Shown here piece after piece: positions 35,118 through 43,268 of a stretch of DNA of 64,000 bases (within the stretch, counting starts at the first letter, position 1; the number at the start of each line of letters is the position of its first letter). The position numbers and the translations under genes are program-made. This stretch comes from Bradyrhizobium sp. LTSP885 (GTDB lineage Bacteria; Pseudomonadota; Alphaproteobacteria; Rhizobiales; Xanthobacteraceae): the NCBI RefSeq assembly GCF_000938305.1, contig NZ_JYMT01000041.1, positions 78,790 to 142,789 of the forward strand. The letters run 5' to 3'. The notes beneath the pieces are model-generated. The model saw only the letters and a program-made list of their open reading frames with translations. It ran no database searches and was not told the DNA's origin.

Positions 35118-35918
35118 AGAAAACCCCTGCGTGCGTTGACACATGCGCTGCAGCAAGCCTGCTGCAGCGGCGTAACGATCAGCCCTGGATTGTTCGCAAA
35201 CCGCGTTCGGCGTCAGAAATGGTGATTGGCAATGGGTGCCGACGCGGTCGACATCGTCGAAAAAATTAGCAGTGTCGCTTCTCAGTTTGATGACCTGTGG
35301 CTGCAGCCGCAGTCACAAGCAGATTCGAAGACACGTTTGATTCGAAGACACGCCGATTGAACGGTCGCTATTGAATGGTCGCGTGAAAAACAAAAAGACA
35401 ACGAGCAACAACCGGAAACGATCATAAGCTTGAGGTTGTAATGGCGTCAATACGAACGTGTTGTGCATTGAACCTTCGCCGCGCGACGCGCACTAAGACT
35501 TGGGTAGTCAGGTCAATCGCGCGGTCGGTGGAACATTCGCGTTTTGTGAAACAGCGAATTCAGGCTGAAGTGGGCGATCGATATCGTCGATGGAACACAG
35601 GATTTAATCCATTCCGATTCCACACAAAAATAGCTGTCCCGACCGGCTGCGAGCCACCAGCTCCGCGAAGCAATCGTCATTTATCCGCTCGCGGTGACGC
35701 TGTCTGAGTGGCGTGCGCCCGCCCCTCAATCGGGTGAGACGGACAGATCTACACACTGATTCAACATTCCGATCAACGGAAATAACTTTAGCGCCAGTGC
35801 CTGCCACGTCGGGCAAGTCGGCGCCTGGGGCGCACGCTCACAAAGCCCCGATGCCTGCTTGGCCGTCATCGCTCTGGCTGCGCTCGTGATCTCCGCGGGA
35901 CTACCTCTCATAAACTAG
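35118..35918. other. Long intergenic region between the VCBS/RTX gene and padR
   Basis: About 800 bp between divergent genes, noticeably richer in A+T than the flanking genes (for example 35240-35460). It contains a close repeat of the motif GATTCGAAGACACG near 35324 and 35340. The short reading frames in it show no protein-like composition. It presumably holds the promoter of the exoprotein gene. No RNA gene is recognised. Confidence 0.55.
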
Positions 35919-35943
35919 TACCTTGCTATAACAGATACCTTGC
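35919..35943 (+). promoter_or_regulatory. padR promoter with two direct repeats, probable autoregulatory operator
   Basis: TACCTTGC occurs at 35919-35926 and again at 35936-35943, start to start 17 bp. Between them lies TATAAC (35927-35932), preceded by TG one base earlier, which fits an extended -10. The repeats thus straddle the start region just ahead of the PadR gene. Autorepression is inferred. Confidence 0.5.
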
Positions 35944-35982
35944 AATATGCTTTCTCCGAACCAGGCCAACCGCGCGGCTGCC

Positions 35983-36306
35983 ATGACCGAACCGAACCAG
36001 ATCCAGCTCAAGAAAGGCGCGCTCGAATTGTGCGTGCTGGCGCTGCTGGCGCGCGGCGAGAGCTATGCCTACGAGATTGCCAGCGCACTCGCGGCCGGCG
36101 TCGGCATGGGAGAGGGAACGATCTATCCCCTGATGCGGCGCATGCAGGACGACCGACTGGTCGAAACCCGCCTCGCTGAATCGAACAGCGGCCCGCCGCG
36201 CAAATACTATCGGCTGACCCCGGCCGGCCGCGCTGCCTTTGCAGCGCAGAAACGCGAGTGGCGGACGTTCACCGACGCCGTCAACCAGTTGCTGGGAGAA
36301 CGCTGA
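35983..36306 (+). CDS. PadR-family transcriptional regulator
   Basis: The 107-residue winged-helix regulator has the standard PadR N-terminus (QIQLKKGALELCVLALLARGESYAYEI), the wing region GEGTIYPLMRRMQDDRLVETRL and PRKYYRLTPAGRAAF. It resembles the short PadR proteins paired with HAAS/DUF1700 membrane proteins. The ATG at 35983 is preferred; another at 35947 lies too close to the probable transcription start. The stop overlaps the next ATG (ATGA-type joint at 36304-36308). The direct repeats upstream are the likely binding site. Confidence 0.92.
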   Translation: MTEPNQIQLKKGALELCVLALLARGESYAYEIASALAAGVGMGEGTIYPLMRRMQDDRLVETRLAESNSGPPRKYYRLTPAGRAAFAAQKREWRTFTDAVNQLLGER

Positions 36307-36878
36307 TGAACCGCGTTGCCTTCTTGACCATTCTCAATGATGGGCTCGCCGGACTTCCGGCGCGGGAGATCGACGATATCCTCGCCGACTACATGTCCTA
36401 TTTCGACGAAGCCGAGGCCTCCGGGCGAAGCGAGGCCGAGGTGGCTGCGGCGCTCGGCGACCCCCGGCGGCTAGCGCGCGAACTGCGCGCCGAAACCGGG
36501 CTGCGCCACTGGGAAAATCATCGCAGCCTGCGCAATTCCGGGGTCGCCCTGCTGGCGCTGGGCGGATTGGCAACAGTCGACATTCTGTTCCTGCTGCCGC
36601 TGCTGTTCGCGGCGATGCTGATCATGCTGGTGATGGGCCTCATCGTCGTCGCGCTCGGCATCGTCGGCATCGGATTGCTGCTGAGCCTCGTCAAGCTCGG
36701 GCATTTCGCCTCGATCGCCGCGATGCTGCTGCGCGCGGTCGCCGGCATCGGGCTGATCGCCGGCAGCGTCGGGGGCGGCGCGATACTACTGCTGGCGCTC
36801 AACAGCGCAGTGAAGATGCTCGGGAATTACGCCCGGCTGCACTACCGGCTGCTCAAGCCGGAACAAGATTTAGCCTAA
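36306..36878 (+). CDS. HAAS (DUF1700) domain membrane protein
   Basis: The 190-residue product has a helical cytoplasmic HAAS domain at the N-terminus (about 1-65: LAGLPAREIDDILADYMSYFDEAEASGRSEAEVAAALGDPRRLARELRAE). Several membrane helices follow (about 78-170, Leu/Ile/Val/Gly-rich). HAAS proteins are typically encoded next to a PadR regulator and are thought to pass a signal to it. Here the genes overlap by a single base at TGATG. The DUF2807 gene follows after 33 bp, so the three genes form one operon. Confidence 0.9.
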   Translation: MNRVAFLTILNDGLAGLPAREIDDILADYMSYFDEAEASGRSEAEVAAALGDPRRLARELRAETGLRHWENHRSLRNSGVALLALGGLATVDILFLLPLLFAAMLIMLVMGLIVVALGIVGIGLLLSLVKLGHFASIAAMLLRAVAGIGLIAGSVGGGAILLLALNSAVKMLGNYARLHYRLLKPEQDLA

Positions 36879-36911
36879 CAGGACTTGGCCTAACAAGGTA
36901 GGAGGTGCGTC

Positions 36912-37838
36912 ATGAACAGACGTCTTGCGGGGATCGCGGCGGTGTCACTGAGCATTGCAGCGGCGTGCGCGATCATCACGGTTCTGATTTCGGCTACGGA
37001 CTGGATCGACGGCGATTCCCGATCCTGGGCCGGGACGTTGCGCGGCTGCGCGGCGCTGCCATCGGCGAAAACGGCCGGTTCGGGCGAGCGCCGCACCGTC
37101 GATCTCGGGTGGCTCGGCAGCGACGTCGTCAAGATCAAGATTCCGGCGCAGGTGCATTACCAGCCCTCACCCAAGCCGCAGGCGAGCGTCAGCGGCGACG
37201 CCGACCTGATCAGCCATGTCCGCCTGCGCGATGGCACGCTGGAGTGGGACACGGTGGAGTGGGACCGCCTGGTCGACTGTTTTCCGGCGGGCGATCTCGT
37301 CGTCCAGTTCGCCGGCCCCGCGGTCACGGCATGGACGTTGAACGGCTCGAGCGAACTCGACCTGTCCGACATCAAGCAGGATGCGCTGCGCATCACCCTG
37401 CACGGCAGCGGCACTGTGACGGCAAGCGGCGAGGCCAAGGAGGTATCGCTAGAGTCCGCAGGCTCCGGCCGCGCCGACCTCGGCCGGCTCGTCGCCCAGA
37501 AGACCAGCGTGAACATGAAGGGCAGCGCGGATCTGAAGCTCGCCGACATCAAGCAGGATGTGCTGCGCATCACCATGCACGGCAGCAGCGTCGTCACCGC
37601 CAGCGGAGCGGCCCGCGAGGTGTCGCTCGAGTCCGCCGGCTCCGGCCGCGCCGACCTCGGCCGGCTGATCACCGAACGAGCCAGCGCGCAAATCCACGGC
37701 AGCACCGACGTCGACCTCGCGCCGCGCCAGGATGCCGATATCTCGGTTTCCGGCAGTGCCGTCGTGAAACTGCATGGCGCCGTGGCGCGGATCAATTCGC
37801 ACGTATCCGGTTCAGGAGAGATCAAGCAGCTGCCGTAG
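36912..37838 (+). CDS. Exported DUF2807 (GIN/auto-transporter-head-like) beta-structured protein
   Basis: The 308-residue product has an N-terminal membrane/signal segment (LAGIAAVSLSIAAACAIITVLI). Its repetitive beta-rich body has the DUF2807 pattern of alternating Gly/Ser and hydrophobic residues (LNGSSELDLSDI, LHGSGTVTASGEAKEVSLESAGSGRADLGRL, VSGSGEIKQLP). A 59-residue unit is repeated at 37368 and 37545. The ribosome site AGGAGG lies about 5 bases before the ATG. Such proteins are the usual third member of PadR/HAAS operons. The function is unknown; a cell-envelope stress role is inferred by analogy. Confidence 0.85.
   Translation: MNRRLAGIAAVSLSIAAACAIITVLISATDWIDGDSRSWAGTLRGCAALPSAKTAGSGERRTVDLGWLGSDVVKIKIPAQVHYQPSPKPQASVSGDADLISHVRLRDGTLEWDTVEWDRLVDCFPAGDLVVQFAGPAVTAWTLNGSSELDLSDIKQDALRITLHGSGTVTASGEAKEVSLESAGSGRADLGRLVAQKTSVNMKGSADLKLADIKQDVLRITMHGSSVVTASGAAREVSLESAGSGRADLGRLITERASAQIHGSTDVDLAPRQDADISVSGSAVVKLHGAVARINSHVSGSGEIKQLP
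37368..37721 (+). repeat. Two 177-bp internal repeats in the DUF2807 gene
   Basis: Units begin at 37368 and 37545 (the codons of DIKQD), 177 bp apart in frame, each encoding 59 residues. Long blocks are identical, such as the codons for SLESAGSGRADLGRL. The similarity declines at the end of the second unit. Confidence 0.85.
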
Positions 37839-37883
37839 GCTGGTTGCAGTCGAGCAGCCCTGCGCAACGCGGAGGAAACGCCG

Positions 37884-38873
37884 ATGCATGCTTCCAACCA
37901 AGTTTGCAGATTCCTGGCCGCGATCGGATTCTGCCTCGCGGCAACGTTGGCGCAGGCCGCCGGCCTGCGATCGATCGATATTCCCGCTGACGCCGATGGT
38001 CCGGCCATTCACGGCATGATCTGGTATCCTTGTGCCGAAACGCCGGGAGAGATTCATGCCGGCGCGTTCATCTTGCCGGGGGTGAAGGATTGCCCGCTCG
38101 CAGGGGACCACCTGCCGCTGATCGCCGCGTCCCATGGGCAAGGCGGCACGTTTTTCGTCAATCACGACACCGCCGAGACCCTCGCCGACAACGGCTTCAT
38201 CGTCGCAGCCATCAACCACCCCGGCGATACCGCCCGGGATCTAAGCCGCTCCTCCGGCGACCTCTCGGTCTTCGTCGAGCGGCCCACCGACATCAAGCGC
38301 CTGATCGACTTCATGATCAGTGCGTCGCCGTTCGCCGCAAAGATCGGCCAGGACAGGATCGGTTTCTTCGGCTACTCGCGCGGTGGCTATACCGGGCTTG
38401 TGTTGCTCGGCGCCAATCCGGATTGGGCCGGAGCGGCCACGAGCTATTGCCGGCAAAGCCAGCTACCGCTCTGCAAAGAGATTCTCGGCGGGAAATACCC
38501 GTCGCAGCCGCTCACGCACGATCCGCGGATCAAGGCCGCGGTGCTGGTCGATCCGCTGGTGATCTTTTTCTCCGCCGAGAGCCTGGCGCCGCTCAAGGCG
38601 CCGGTTCAACTCTGGGCATCGGAACACGGCGGGTACGGCGTGCTCCTCCACGACATCGCCGCTGCGGACGCAAACCTTCCGGTCGCACACGACTATCGCG
38701 TGGTTTCGAACGCCGGGCATATGGCCTTTTTCCTTTGTCCGCCGGCGCTGGTCGAAGCGCGGTCCGAACTCTGTGTGGACGCGCCGGGCTTCGACCGCGC
38801 CGCGTTTCACGCAGAGTTCAACGCCGACGTGCTCGCATTCTTCCGGAAATGGCTGGTCCGGCCCGCGGAGTAA
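37884..38873 (+). CDS. Secreted alpha/beta hydrolase (dienelactone-hydrolase/platelet-activating-factor-hydrolase-like)
   Basis: The 329-residue product has a signal peptide (FLAAIGFCLAATLAQAAG) and an alpha/beta-hydrolase core. The nucleophile elbow is GFFGYSRGGYTGL (Ser near 155). The oxyanion stretch is IAASHGQGG, and the late His sits in VSNAGHMAFF (near 277). The acid residue is likely the Asp or Glu around VDPLV/ASEHG. Such proteins hydrolyse esters or lipids in the periplasm or outside; the substrate is unknown. It follows the DUF2807 gene on the same strand after 45 bp and may be part of that operon. Confidence 0.85.
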   Translation: MHASNQVCRFLAAIGFCLAATLAQAAGLRSIDIPADADGPAIHGMIWYPCAETPGEIHAGAFILPGVKDCPLAGDHLPLIAASHGQGGTFFVNHDTAETLADNGFIVAAINHPGDTARDLSRSSGDLSVFVERPTDIKRLIDFMISASPFAAKIGQDRIGFFGYSRGGYTGLVLLGANPDWAGAATSYCRQSQLPLCKEILGGKYPSQPLTHDPRIKAAVLVDPLVIFFSAESLAPLKAPVQLWASEHGGYGVLLHDIAAADANLPVAHDYRVVSNAGHMAFFLCPPALVEARSELCVDAPGFDRAAFHAEFNADVLAFFRKWLVRPAE

Positions 38874-38879
38874 GGCCGA

Positions 38880-39581
38880 CTACGGTGACGGTGCACTGAC
38901 TGCAGCGTGGATGGTACGGCAATGTTGTGCCAGCCCCTCGTGCGAGACTACGAATCTCTTCAACGGCGTCTCTATGTCGTAGAAGTAGATGTTGGCGACG
39001 AAGCCATATATGCCGGCGTCGATGGCCGTCGGTCTGTCGCCGTGCACATAGCCTTGCCGCGGGATCAAGTTCGCGAGTGCGGCGAGATCGGCGAGCCCGC
39101 GGGCCATCGCGGCGTCGGCCTCGAAGCGGCCGATGCCTTGGTAATAATAGCGCTGAGCGTTGAACTCCTTGGCCTTCATCAACCCGTCATCGGTGAGGCT
39201 CGGATGCTCGCGCTTGAGCGCATCGCGGAACTGGGGCCAGTAGCGCTCGTCCTTCCAGCGCGAATAGGACATCACCCAGTAGAGATCATCGAGCGTACGC
39301 GCGATGAGGAGATTGGTCGTGCGCTGCGCCGGCGTCAGCGCCAAATCCAGCGTCACGCCATATTTTTCGGTGATATAGGCGAGGATGGTCTCACTATCGC
39401 CGACGCTGTCATGGCCGTCGACGATATAGGGCAACTGCTGGCGCGGCGCCTTCGATGCATCAAAGATGTGTTCGTGCCGAAACGGCACGCCGGCGAGCTT
39501 CAGAAAAGCGAATACCTTCAGACCGTAGCCATTATTGTCGGCGACGCCGAACAACGGCGGATAGGAATAGAGCGTGAGCAT
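38880..39581 (-). CDS. Glutathione S-transferase-like protein
   Basis: The 233-residue product has an N-terminal thioredoxin-like half (about 1-75: LTLYSYPPLFGVADNNGYGLKVFAFLKLAGVPF, then LPYIVDGHDSVGDSETILAYI with the conserved SETI-type glutathione-binding site). The helical C-terminal half includes the GDRPTAIDAGIYGFV motif. The N-terminal pattern resembles the metaxin/Faxc branch of GSTs. It is the last gene on the minus strand of the aminotransferase series. The stop is 7 bp from the convergent hydrolase gene. Confidence 0.88.
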   Translation of the reverse strand: MLTLYSYPPLFGVADNNGYGLKVFAFLKLAGVPFRHEHIFDASKAPRQQLPYIVDGHDSVGDSETILAYITEKYGVTLDLALTPAQRTTNLLIARTLDDLYWVMSYSRWKDERYWPQFRDALKREHPSLTDDGLMKAKEFNAQRYYYQGIGRFEADAAMARGLADLAALANLIPRQGYVHGDRPTAIDAGIYGFVANIYFYDIETPLKRFVVSHEGLAQHCRTIHAAVSAPSP

Positions 39582-39674
39582 GGTGGCCCGTCACGTTCAA
39601 GATGGCTGCAGGCTACTTCAAAATTGGTCGGTCGGAAAATGTGCGCGCCCGGAATCAACCGGCCCCCGCAGCCT

Positions 39675-40472
39675 CTACTTGCCCTTAAAGCTGGGTGTCC
39701 TCTTGTTGAGAAACGCGTCCATGCCCTCGCGAAAGTCCTCGCTCATATAGGCACGCAGGATCAGGTCTTCGCCCTCGTCGCGCGACAATGTGCGGCGGAT
39801 GCGACGCACCGCTTCCTTGGTCACTTCGAGCGTGATCGGCGCGTGGCTCGCAACGAGCTTCGCGGTCTCGTCGGCGCGGCGCTGCAAGGTCGCGACGTCG
39901 GGCACGATTTCGTTGAGCAGCCCGAGCGCCAGCGCTTCCGGCGCTTCGACCAGGCGCGCCTTGAAGATCAGGTCCTTGGTGCGCGCCGGACCGATCAGCG
40001 AGACCAGGCGCGAGATGTTGGACATCGAGAGGCAGTTGCCGAGCGTGCGCGCGATCGGGAACCCGATCCGGGTCGCCTCGGTGCCGATGCGGATGTCGCA
40101 GCAGGCCGCAATGCCCGCGCCACCGCCGGTGCAGGCGCCGGCGATCGCTGCGATGACCGGCACCCGGCACTGCTCGAGCGTACCGAGCACACGATCGATC
40201 CGCGCCTCGTAGTCGAGCGCATCCTGCGCGGTCTTGAAGGCACGGAACTGCGAGATGTCGGTGCCCGAGGCAAACGCCTTGTCGCCGGCGCCGGTCAGGA
40301 TCAGCGCCTTGATCGCATGGTCCTGATTGATGGTCTCGCAGATCGCCGCCATCTGCTCGTACATCGCAAAGGTCAGCGCGTTGCGCGCCTGCGGCCGGTT
40401 GAATGTGATCCGCGCGATCCCGTCCTCGACGGAGTAGATCAGGTCTTCGGTCGGAGTGACGGGCGCGTTCAT
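39675..40472 (-). CDS. Crotonase-superfamily (enoyl-CoA hydratase/isomerase-like) protein lacking canonical glutamates
   Basis: The 265-residue product has the crotonase fold: ITFNRPQARNALTFAMYEQM, an oxyanion-hole stretch GDKAFASGTDISQF, and the second oxyanion Gly in AGACTGGGAGIAACCDIRI (near 119). At the two positions where hydratases carry catalytic Glu (GGGCE and QPE in the rat enzyme) it has GGGAG and GFPIA, so hydratase activity is doubtful. It may be an isomerase, hydrolase or decarboxylase. The ATG at 40472 is preferred. The upstream aminotransferase stop is 31 bp away, so the genes are likely co-transcribed. Confidence 0.88.
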   Translation of the reverse strand: MNAPVTPTEDLIYSVEDGIARITFNRPQARNALTFAMYEQMAAICETINQDHAIKALILTGAGDKAFASGTDISQFRAFKTAQDALDYEARIDRVLGTLEQCRVPVIAAIAGACTGGGAGIAACCDIRIGTEATRIGFPIARTLGNCLSMSNISRLVSLIGPARTKDLIFKARLVEAPEALALGLLNEIVPDVATLQRRADETAKLVASHAPITLEVTKEAVRRIRRTLSRDEGEDLILRAYMSEDFREGMDAFLNKRTPSFKGK

Positions 40473-40503
40473 GTCTCGCTCTTTCTCTTGTGAGGATTCA
40501 ATG

Positions 40504-41700
40504 TCAGGCAACGGCGGCCTGCTTCTGCGCAGCGTCGCGTCCCTTCAGGACGTCCATCGCCGCCAGCACGCCACCGGCGCGATGTGGCACCTTGGCCAGA
40601 TCGAGGCCCATCTCGACCCCCGACAATGTACCCATCAGCATCAGGTCGTTGAAGTGGCCGATATGTCCGATCCGGAACACCTTGCCCTTGACCTTGTTGA
40701 GACCGGTGCCGAGCGACATGTCGAAATTATCCAGCACGATCTTGCGGAAATGGTCGGCATCGTGTCCTTCGGGCACGCGCACCGCGGTCAGCGCCGGCGA
40801 ATGCGCGCCCTGCTCCTGGCACTGTGTCTCCAGGCCCCACGTTTTGATGGCCGCGCGCGTCGCCTCGCTGTGGCGCTTGTGGCGGGCGAAGACGTTGTCG
40901 AGGCCTTCTTCCTCCAGCATCTTCACCGCCTCTCTGAGGCCGAACAGCAAATTGGTCGCGGGCGTGTAGGGCCAGGTCCCAGCCTTGTTGATGTTGATGA
41001 CCTCCTGCCAGTCCCAATAGGAGCGCATCGCCGGGTTGGCCTTGGCCACGGCCAGCGCCTTTTCCGAGACGGCGTTGAAGCCGAGGCCTGGCGGCAGCAT
41101 CAGTCCCTTCTGCGAGCCGGCGATGGAAACGTCGATGCCCCAGGCGTCGTGCTCGTACTCCAGCGAGCCGAGGCCCGAGATGGTGTCGACCATCAGCAGC
41201 GCCGGATGCTTGAGATCATCCATGATCTTGCGCACCTCGCGCGGATAGGTGACGCATGCCGTTGAGGTCTCGTTATGGACCATGCAGACCGCCTTGATCT
41301 CGTGCGCCTTGTCGGCGGACAGCCGCGCCTGGATCTGTTCGAGATCGGCGCCATGCCGCCAGTCGCCCGGAATGAAGTCGACGTCGAGCTTGAACTTGTC
41401 GGCGATGCCGTGCCACAGCACCGCGAACTGCCCGGTCTCGCACATCAGGACCTTGTCGCCCGGCTGCAAGGTGTTGACGATCGCCGCCTCCCAGGCGCCG
41501 GTCCCGGACGAGGGATAGATGATGACCGGCTGCTTGGTGCGGAACACGCGCTGCATCGCGGCAAGAACCGCAAAGCCGATCTCGGCAAACTCCGCACCGC
41601 GATGATCCATGGTCGGCATATCCATCGCCCGCAGCACCCGATCCGGCACGTTGGTCGGTCCCGGAATCTGCAAAAAATGCCTTCCAGAGTGCACGGTCAT
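40504..41700 (-). CDS. Serine--glyoxylate aminotransferase-like class V enzyme, copy 1
   Basis: The 398-residue product is a PLP fold-type I class V aminotransferase: HFLQIPGPTNVPDRVLRAMD, the cofactor loop PSSGTGAWEAAIVNTL, DTISGLGSLEYEHDAWGIDVS, and the Schiff-base Lys in GSQKGLMLPPG. It resembles serine-glyoxylate or aspartate-glyoxylate (BhcA) aminotransferases; sequence alone does not decide. A paralogue is at 43269-44471, across the MFS gene. The glyoxylate theme is supported by the glycolate oxidase-like gene at 45446. The ATG at 41700 gives the normal N-terminus; the frame is open 20 codons upstream. Confidence 0.92.
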   Translation of the reverse strand: MTVHSGRHFLQIPGPTNVPDRVLRAMDMPTMDHRGAEFAEIGFAVLAAMQRVFRTKQPVIIYPSSGTGAWEAAIVNTLQPGDKVLMCETGQFAVLWHGIADKFKLDVDFIPGDWRHGADLEQIQARLSADKAHEIKAVCMVHNETSTACVTYPREVRKIMDDLKHPALLMVDTISGLGSLEYEHDAWGIDVSIAGSQKGLMLPPGLGFNAVSEKALAVAKANPAMRSYWDWQEVININKAGTWPYTPATNLLFGLREAVKMLEEEGLDNVFARHKRHSEATRAAIKTWGLETQCQEQGAHSPALTAVRVPEGHDADHFRKIVLDNFDMSLGTGLNKVKGKVFRIGHIGHFNDLMLMGTLSGVEMGLDLAKVPHRAGGVLAAMDVLKGRDAAQKQAAVA

Positions 41701-41845
41701 AGGCGTCCTTCCCGGTCTTGCGCAGGTCTTCTTGCGCAGGGCTTGTTGAGCCGCTCGCATATCACTATTCGCCGGGTTTGTCCCCCGCCGGACGGGAGGC
41801 CGTCATGCATATCCAAAGACCCTATCCCAACCCCTCTTGGCCCCT

Positions 41846-41865
41846 CCGCCGGCGCGCGCCGGCGG
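41846..41865 (-). terminator. Perfect 20-bp palindrome after the MFS gene
   Basis: CCGCCGGCGC at 41846-41855 is followed directly by its complement. It lies 2 bp beyond the stop of the MFS gene. There is no T-run after it on the minus strand, so termination is uncertain. It may instead stabilise the transcript end. Confidence 0.4.
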
Positions 41866-41867
41866 CT

Positions 41868-43151
41868 TTATTGAGCGGCCACCACCTTTCCCGAGGAGGC
41901 CAGTTCCTCGGCCTCATCGAACGGCCGCTCGGGATGCATCAGCAGCGCGGAGAAGCCGCCGAGCAGCAACAGCCCCATCGACATCAGGAACGGCAGGTAC
42001 CAATTCCCGGTGGCGTCGATGACGAAGCCGGCGACCAGCGGCGAGACGATGGCCGCGAACGCCGATCCCGTGTTCATGATCCCCGACGCGATGCCGGAAT
42101 GTTTCGACGCGATGTCCATCGGGATCGACCACATCGGGCCGATCACGAGTTCTGCACAGAAGAATCCGGCCGACAGGCAGATTGCAACGACCGTGATGTC
42201 GTGAAAAAACAGGATCGGCAGCAACGACAGCAGCGCGCCGGCAAATCCCACGATCGTGACACTGAGCCGCGCCAGGCGCACATTGCCGGTCCGCACGAGG
42301 ATGCGATCGGAGATGACGCCCCCGAGGCTGTCGCCGATCACGCCGGCGAAAAATACGCCCGATGCGAACAGCGCCGAATTCTTGATGTCGAGACTGTAGT
42401 TGTTCTTGAAGAACAGCGGCAGCCAGTTGAGGTAGAGCCACAGGCACCAGCCGTAGCAGAAGTACGTCAGCGTCACCGGCCACATCCGTTGCAGCAGCGG
42501 CCCCCATGGCACCGCCGGCCGCTCGCCTTGCGGACGGACGGGGAGCACCGCAAGTTCGGCCGCGGTGATGGAGGGATGGTCTTTCGGCTCGTTGCGGAAG
42601 TACCAAAGCCAGACGACGCCCCACAGCAGACTGATGAAACCAAGCACCACGAATGCGCCGCGCCAGGTCAGCCAGAGGATCAGCAGCGCGACGACCGGCG
42701 GGGTGATGGCGTTGCCGAGCCGCGCAAACGAATGGGTAAGCCCTTGCGCAAAGCCGCGGCGGCTCGCCGGCGTCCAATACTGCATCGCGCGTGTCGCGGT
42801 CGGAAAGGTCGCGCCCTCGCCGAACCCCAGCGCAAAACGCGCGACGAACAGCGCGGCGAGACCATGGACGAAGCCGGTCATGATGGTCGCCGCCGCCCAG
42901 ATCATCCCGCACCAGAACAAGGTCTTGCGCGGCCCGAAGCGATCACCGACCCAGCCGCCGATCACCTGGAACAGCAGATAGGGATAGGCGAAGGCCGAGA
43001 ACACCAGACCGAGCTGGGTATTGCTGAGACCAAGCTCCTTCTGGATATCGCCTGCCGCGGTGCCGATGTTCACCCGGTCAACATAGGTGATGAAATACAT
43101 CACGCAGAGCAGCGCCAGCACGACATGCGTCGCCTTGAACCGAAGCCTCAT
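41868..43151 (-). CDS. MFS transporter, ACS-like family
   Basis: The 427-residue product has 12 apparent membrane spans. It shows MFS motif A in GGWVGDRFGPRKTLF and the anion:cation symporter pattern ITYVDRVNIGTAAGDIQKELGLSNTQLGLVFSAFAYPY typical of ACS family members that import organic anions (glucarate, tartrate, phthalate, 4-hydroxyphenylacetate). The start has GGGAAGGGACACC just upstream. It lies between two paralogous aminotransferases on the same strand, suggesting uptake of a substrate in that pathway. No specificity can be assigned. Confidence 0.92.
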   Translation of the reverse strand: MRLRFKATHVVLALLCVMYFITYVDRVNIGTAAGDIQKELGLSNTQLGLVFSAFAYPYLLFQVIGGWVGDRFGPRKTLFWCGMIWAAATIMTGFVHGLAALFVARFALGFGEGATFPTATRAMQYWTPASRRGFAQGLTHSFARLGNAITPPVVALLILWLTWRGAFVVLGFISLLWGVVWLWYFRNEPKDHPSITAAELAVLPVRPQGERPAVPWGPLLQRMWPVTLTYFCYGWCLWLYLNWLPLFFKNNYSLDIKNSALFASGVFFAGVIGDSLGGVISDRILVRTGNVRLARLSVTIVGFAGALLSLLPILFFHDITVVAICLSAGFFCAELVIGPMWSIPMDIASKHSGIASGIMNTGSAFAAIVSPLVAGFVIDATGNWYLPFLMSMGLLLLGGFSALLMHPERPFDEAEELASSGKVVAAQ

Positions 43152-43220
43152 GGTGTCCCTTCCCGAATTCGCGATGTTCTGAATTATGTGCGTTCGCGAT
43201 ACCGTAACGCCCTATCGTTT

Positions 43221-43267
43221 GAGCATGATCTTTTCGGAAAACCGCTTCACACTTTTCCGGATCATGC
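43221..43267. repeat. Palindromic REP-like element
   Basis: GCATGATC (43223-43230) and GATCATGC (43260-43267) form outer arms, and CGGAAAA and TTTTCCG form inner arms around CCGCTTCAC. This is a widely dispersed rhizobial intergenic palindrome by appearance. It lies between the aminotransferase (stop at 43269) and the MFS gene start (43151). Confidence 0.85.
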
Positions 43268-43268
43268 T

